DNA of 17,175 nt from Trebonia sp. (GTDB taxonomy: Bacteria; Actinomycetota; Actinomycetes; Streptosporangiales; Streptosporangiaceae): assembly GCA_030038035.1 (NCBI GenBank), contig JASHPP010000747.1:1-17175 (forward strand), read 5' to 3'. A program made the position numbers and the translations under genes. The notes beneath the pieces were generated by a model. That model saw only the letters and a list, made by a program, of their open reading frames with translations, had not been told where the DNA came from and did not search any database. Position 1 is the stretch's first letter; each line of letters starts with the position of its first letter. Below are positions 16,024 through 17,175 of this stretch, in pieces.

Positions 16024-17175
16024 TCAGACGCTGAAGTACTTCGCCTCGGGGTGGTGCACGACGATCGCGTCGGTGGACTGCTCGGGGTGGAGCTGCATTT
16101 CCTCCGACAGCTCGACGCCGATCCGGTCCGGGGCGAGCAGCCGGGCGATCTTGGCGCGGTCCGCGAGGTCAGGGCAGGCGGGATAGCCGATCGAGTACCG
16201 CGCGCCCTGGTAGCGGACGCTGAAGAACCCGTCCAGGTCCGCCGGGTCCGCAGCCGCGATGCCGAGCTCGCTCCGCACCCGGGCGTGCCAGTACTCGGCG
16301 AGCGCCTCGGTGAGCTGCACCGACAGGCCGTGCAACTCCAGGTACTCGCGGTAGGCGTTCTTCGCGAACAGCTCGGCGGTCGCCGCTGACACCGCCGGGC
16401 CCATCGTGGCGAGCTGGAACGCCACGACGTCGGTCTCACCGGAGGAGGCGGGCCGGAAGTAGTCGGCCAGGCACAGCCGGGCGTCGCGCCGCTGCCGGGG
16501 GAAGGTGAACCGTTCCAGTTCCGCCCCCGGCTCCGACAGCACGATCAGGTCGTTTCCCGAGCTCACGCAGCGGAAGTAACCGTAGACCACGGCGGCTTGC
16601 AGCAGCCCCTCGGTCTGCGCCCGCTCCAGCCACATCCGCAGCCGCGGCCGCCCCTCGGTCTCCACCAGTTCCTCGTAGCCCGGCCCGTCGGCCTTCCGCG
16701 ACGGCTTGAGCCCCCACTGCCCCATGAAGGTGGCCCGCTCGTCCAGGTAGGCCCCGTAGTCCGCGAGCGGCAGGCCCTTGATCACGCGCGTCCCCCAGAA
16801 CGGCGGCTCGGGGACAGGGGCCGGCGCCACAGGGGGGGTTCGGGGGGACTGGTCCCCTTGATCGGGGGTTCGGGGGTCGTCCCCCGGGCCAACGGCGCGC
16901 ACTCGCCTGGTGCGCAGTTCGGGAAGGCTGGCGCCCGGGTCGCCGCGCTTGACGGCCATCGCCGCGTTCATCAGGCGCAGCCCCTCGAAGGCGTCGCGCG
17001 CGTAGCGGACGTCCCCCTCGAACAGCGCGGCCAGGTCCTGCTCCACGTAGGCGCGGGTGAGCGCCGCGCCGCCGAGCAGCACGGGCCAGCGGCCCGCGAG
17101 CCCGCGCGAGTTGAGCTCGGCGAGGTTGTCCCGCATCACCACGGTCGACTTCACCAGCAGCCCGGACATCCCGAT
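16024..17175 (-). CDS. metH: Cobalamin-dependent methionine synthase, C-terminal part (cut by window edge)
   Basis: MetH transfers a methyl group from methyltetrahydrofolate through cobalamin to homocysteine, making methionine in the cytoplasm. The last 383 residues are in view; the family is about 1150-1230 aa, so the homocysteine, folate and most of the B12 domains lie beyond base 17175. Reading starts in the end of the B12-binding domain (GMSGLLVKSTVVMRDNLAELN, then PVLLGGAALT). After a linker comes the AdoMet-binding reactivation domain (about 125-383) with PPFWGTRVIKG, DERATFMGQWGLK and the key RYSIGYPACPDL. The linker (about 90-115) holds an unusual duplicated Pro/Asp segment encoded by G/C-run repeats. 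The stop at 16024 is followed by several stem-loops. Frame is open to the edge, with no sign of damage. Confidence 0.95.
   Translation of the reverse strand: MGMSGLLVKSTVVMRDNLAELNSRGLAGRWPVLLGGAALTRAYVEQDLAALFEGDVRYARDAFEGLRLMNAAMAVKRGDPGASLPELRTRRVRAVGPGDDPRTPDQGDQSPRTPPVAPAPVPEPPFWGTRVIKGLPLADYGAYLDERATFMGQWGLKPSRKADGPGYEELVETEGRPRLRMWLERAQTEGLLQAAVVYGYFRCVSSGNDLIVLSEPGAELERFTFPRQRRDARLCLADYFRPASSGETDVVAFQLATMGPAVSAATAELFAKNAYREYLELHGLSVQLTEALAEYWHARVRSELGIAAADPADLDGFFSVRYQGARYSIGYPACPDLADRAKIARLLAPDRIGVELSEEMQLHPEQSTDAIVVHHPEAKYFSV
16832..16885. repeat. G-run repeat inside the metH linker
   Basis: On the plus strand GGGGGTTCGGGGG occurs twice (within 16832-16847 and at 16864-16876), each followed by a C-run (TCCCC, TCCCCC). 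Four G-tracts of 7, 6, 5 and 5 bases lie at 16832, 16842, 16864 and 16872, and GGGGACTGGTCCCC (16844-16857) is a near-perfect hairpin. The unit of about 30 bases keeps the metH frame and yields the duplicated GDDPRTPDQ / GDQSPRTPP protein segment. Confidence 0.75.

Noticed and set aside
15382..16389. A 335-codon plus-strand gene running from the transposase fragment to opposite metH
   Set aside because: Only its first part is transposase; the rest results from the frameshift at about 15710 and is antisense to metH.

Overview
The window is very GC-rich and carries a Pup-proteasome ATPase, many GTG starts and purine-rich Shine-Dalgarno sites. All of this points to a high-GC actinobacterium (class Actinomycetes). 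Order or genus cannot be read safely from the sequence. The left block (arc, trmI, RecB-like nuclease) and the right-hand metH recall the Mycobacterium tuberculosis mpa - trmI - RecB-like - metH neighbourhood, so this looks like a conserved chromosomal region with transporter genes lodged in it, not a plasmid or prophage.

Layout. 1-991 (-): 5' part of arc/mpa, the ATPase that feeds pupylated proteins to the 20S proteasome. 1169-3218 (-): trmI (tRNA m1A58 methyltransferase) behind a site-2-type M50 membrane metalloprotease with CBS domains. 3335-4213 (+): a RecB-like PD-(D/E)XK nuclease with an iron-sulfur Cys set, diverging from the protease; both of these genes appear to have leaderless GTG starts. 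4485-6310 (+): a two-gene DrrA/DrrB-type ABC exporter with a recognisable promoter and an operator-like palindrome on it. 6378-13530 (-): a complete Opp/Dpp-type importer operon in the order binding lipoprotein, ATPase, ATPase, permease C, permease B, followed by a membrane PH-domain-like protein. 13869-15153 (-): a small membrane protein and a HAD phosphatase. 15298-15807: a 510-bp, internally deleted IS66-family element with terminal inverted repeats and a perfect 8-bp target duplication. 16024-17175 (-): 3' part of metH (cobalamin-dependent methionine synthase), running off the window.

How parts work together. The importer operon is tightly coupled (1- and 4-base overlaps, 21- and 4-base gaps). 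The exception is a 185-base gap after the binding-protein gene that holds two very strong stem-loops, a layout expected to make far more binding protein than transporter. Its upstream region has a candidate promoter overlapped by a LacI-type operator-like motif and further palindromes. The exporter pair is coupled by a 5-base gap. No regulator gene is present in the window for either transporter, so both operators would be bound by proteins encoded elsewhere.

I see no CRISPR array, tRNA, rRNA, prophage, toxin-antitoxin or recognisable defence system. The most unusual features are the mini-IS66 and its hairpin target, the stem-loop-rich control regions, the paired leaderless starts, and a G-rich repeat expansion inside the metH interdomain linker.
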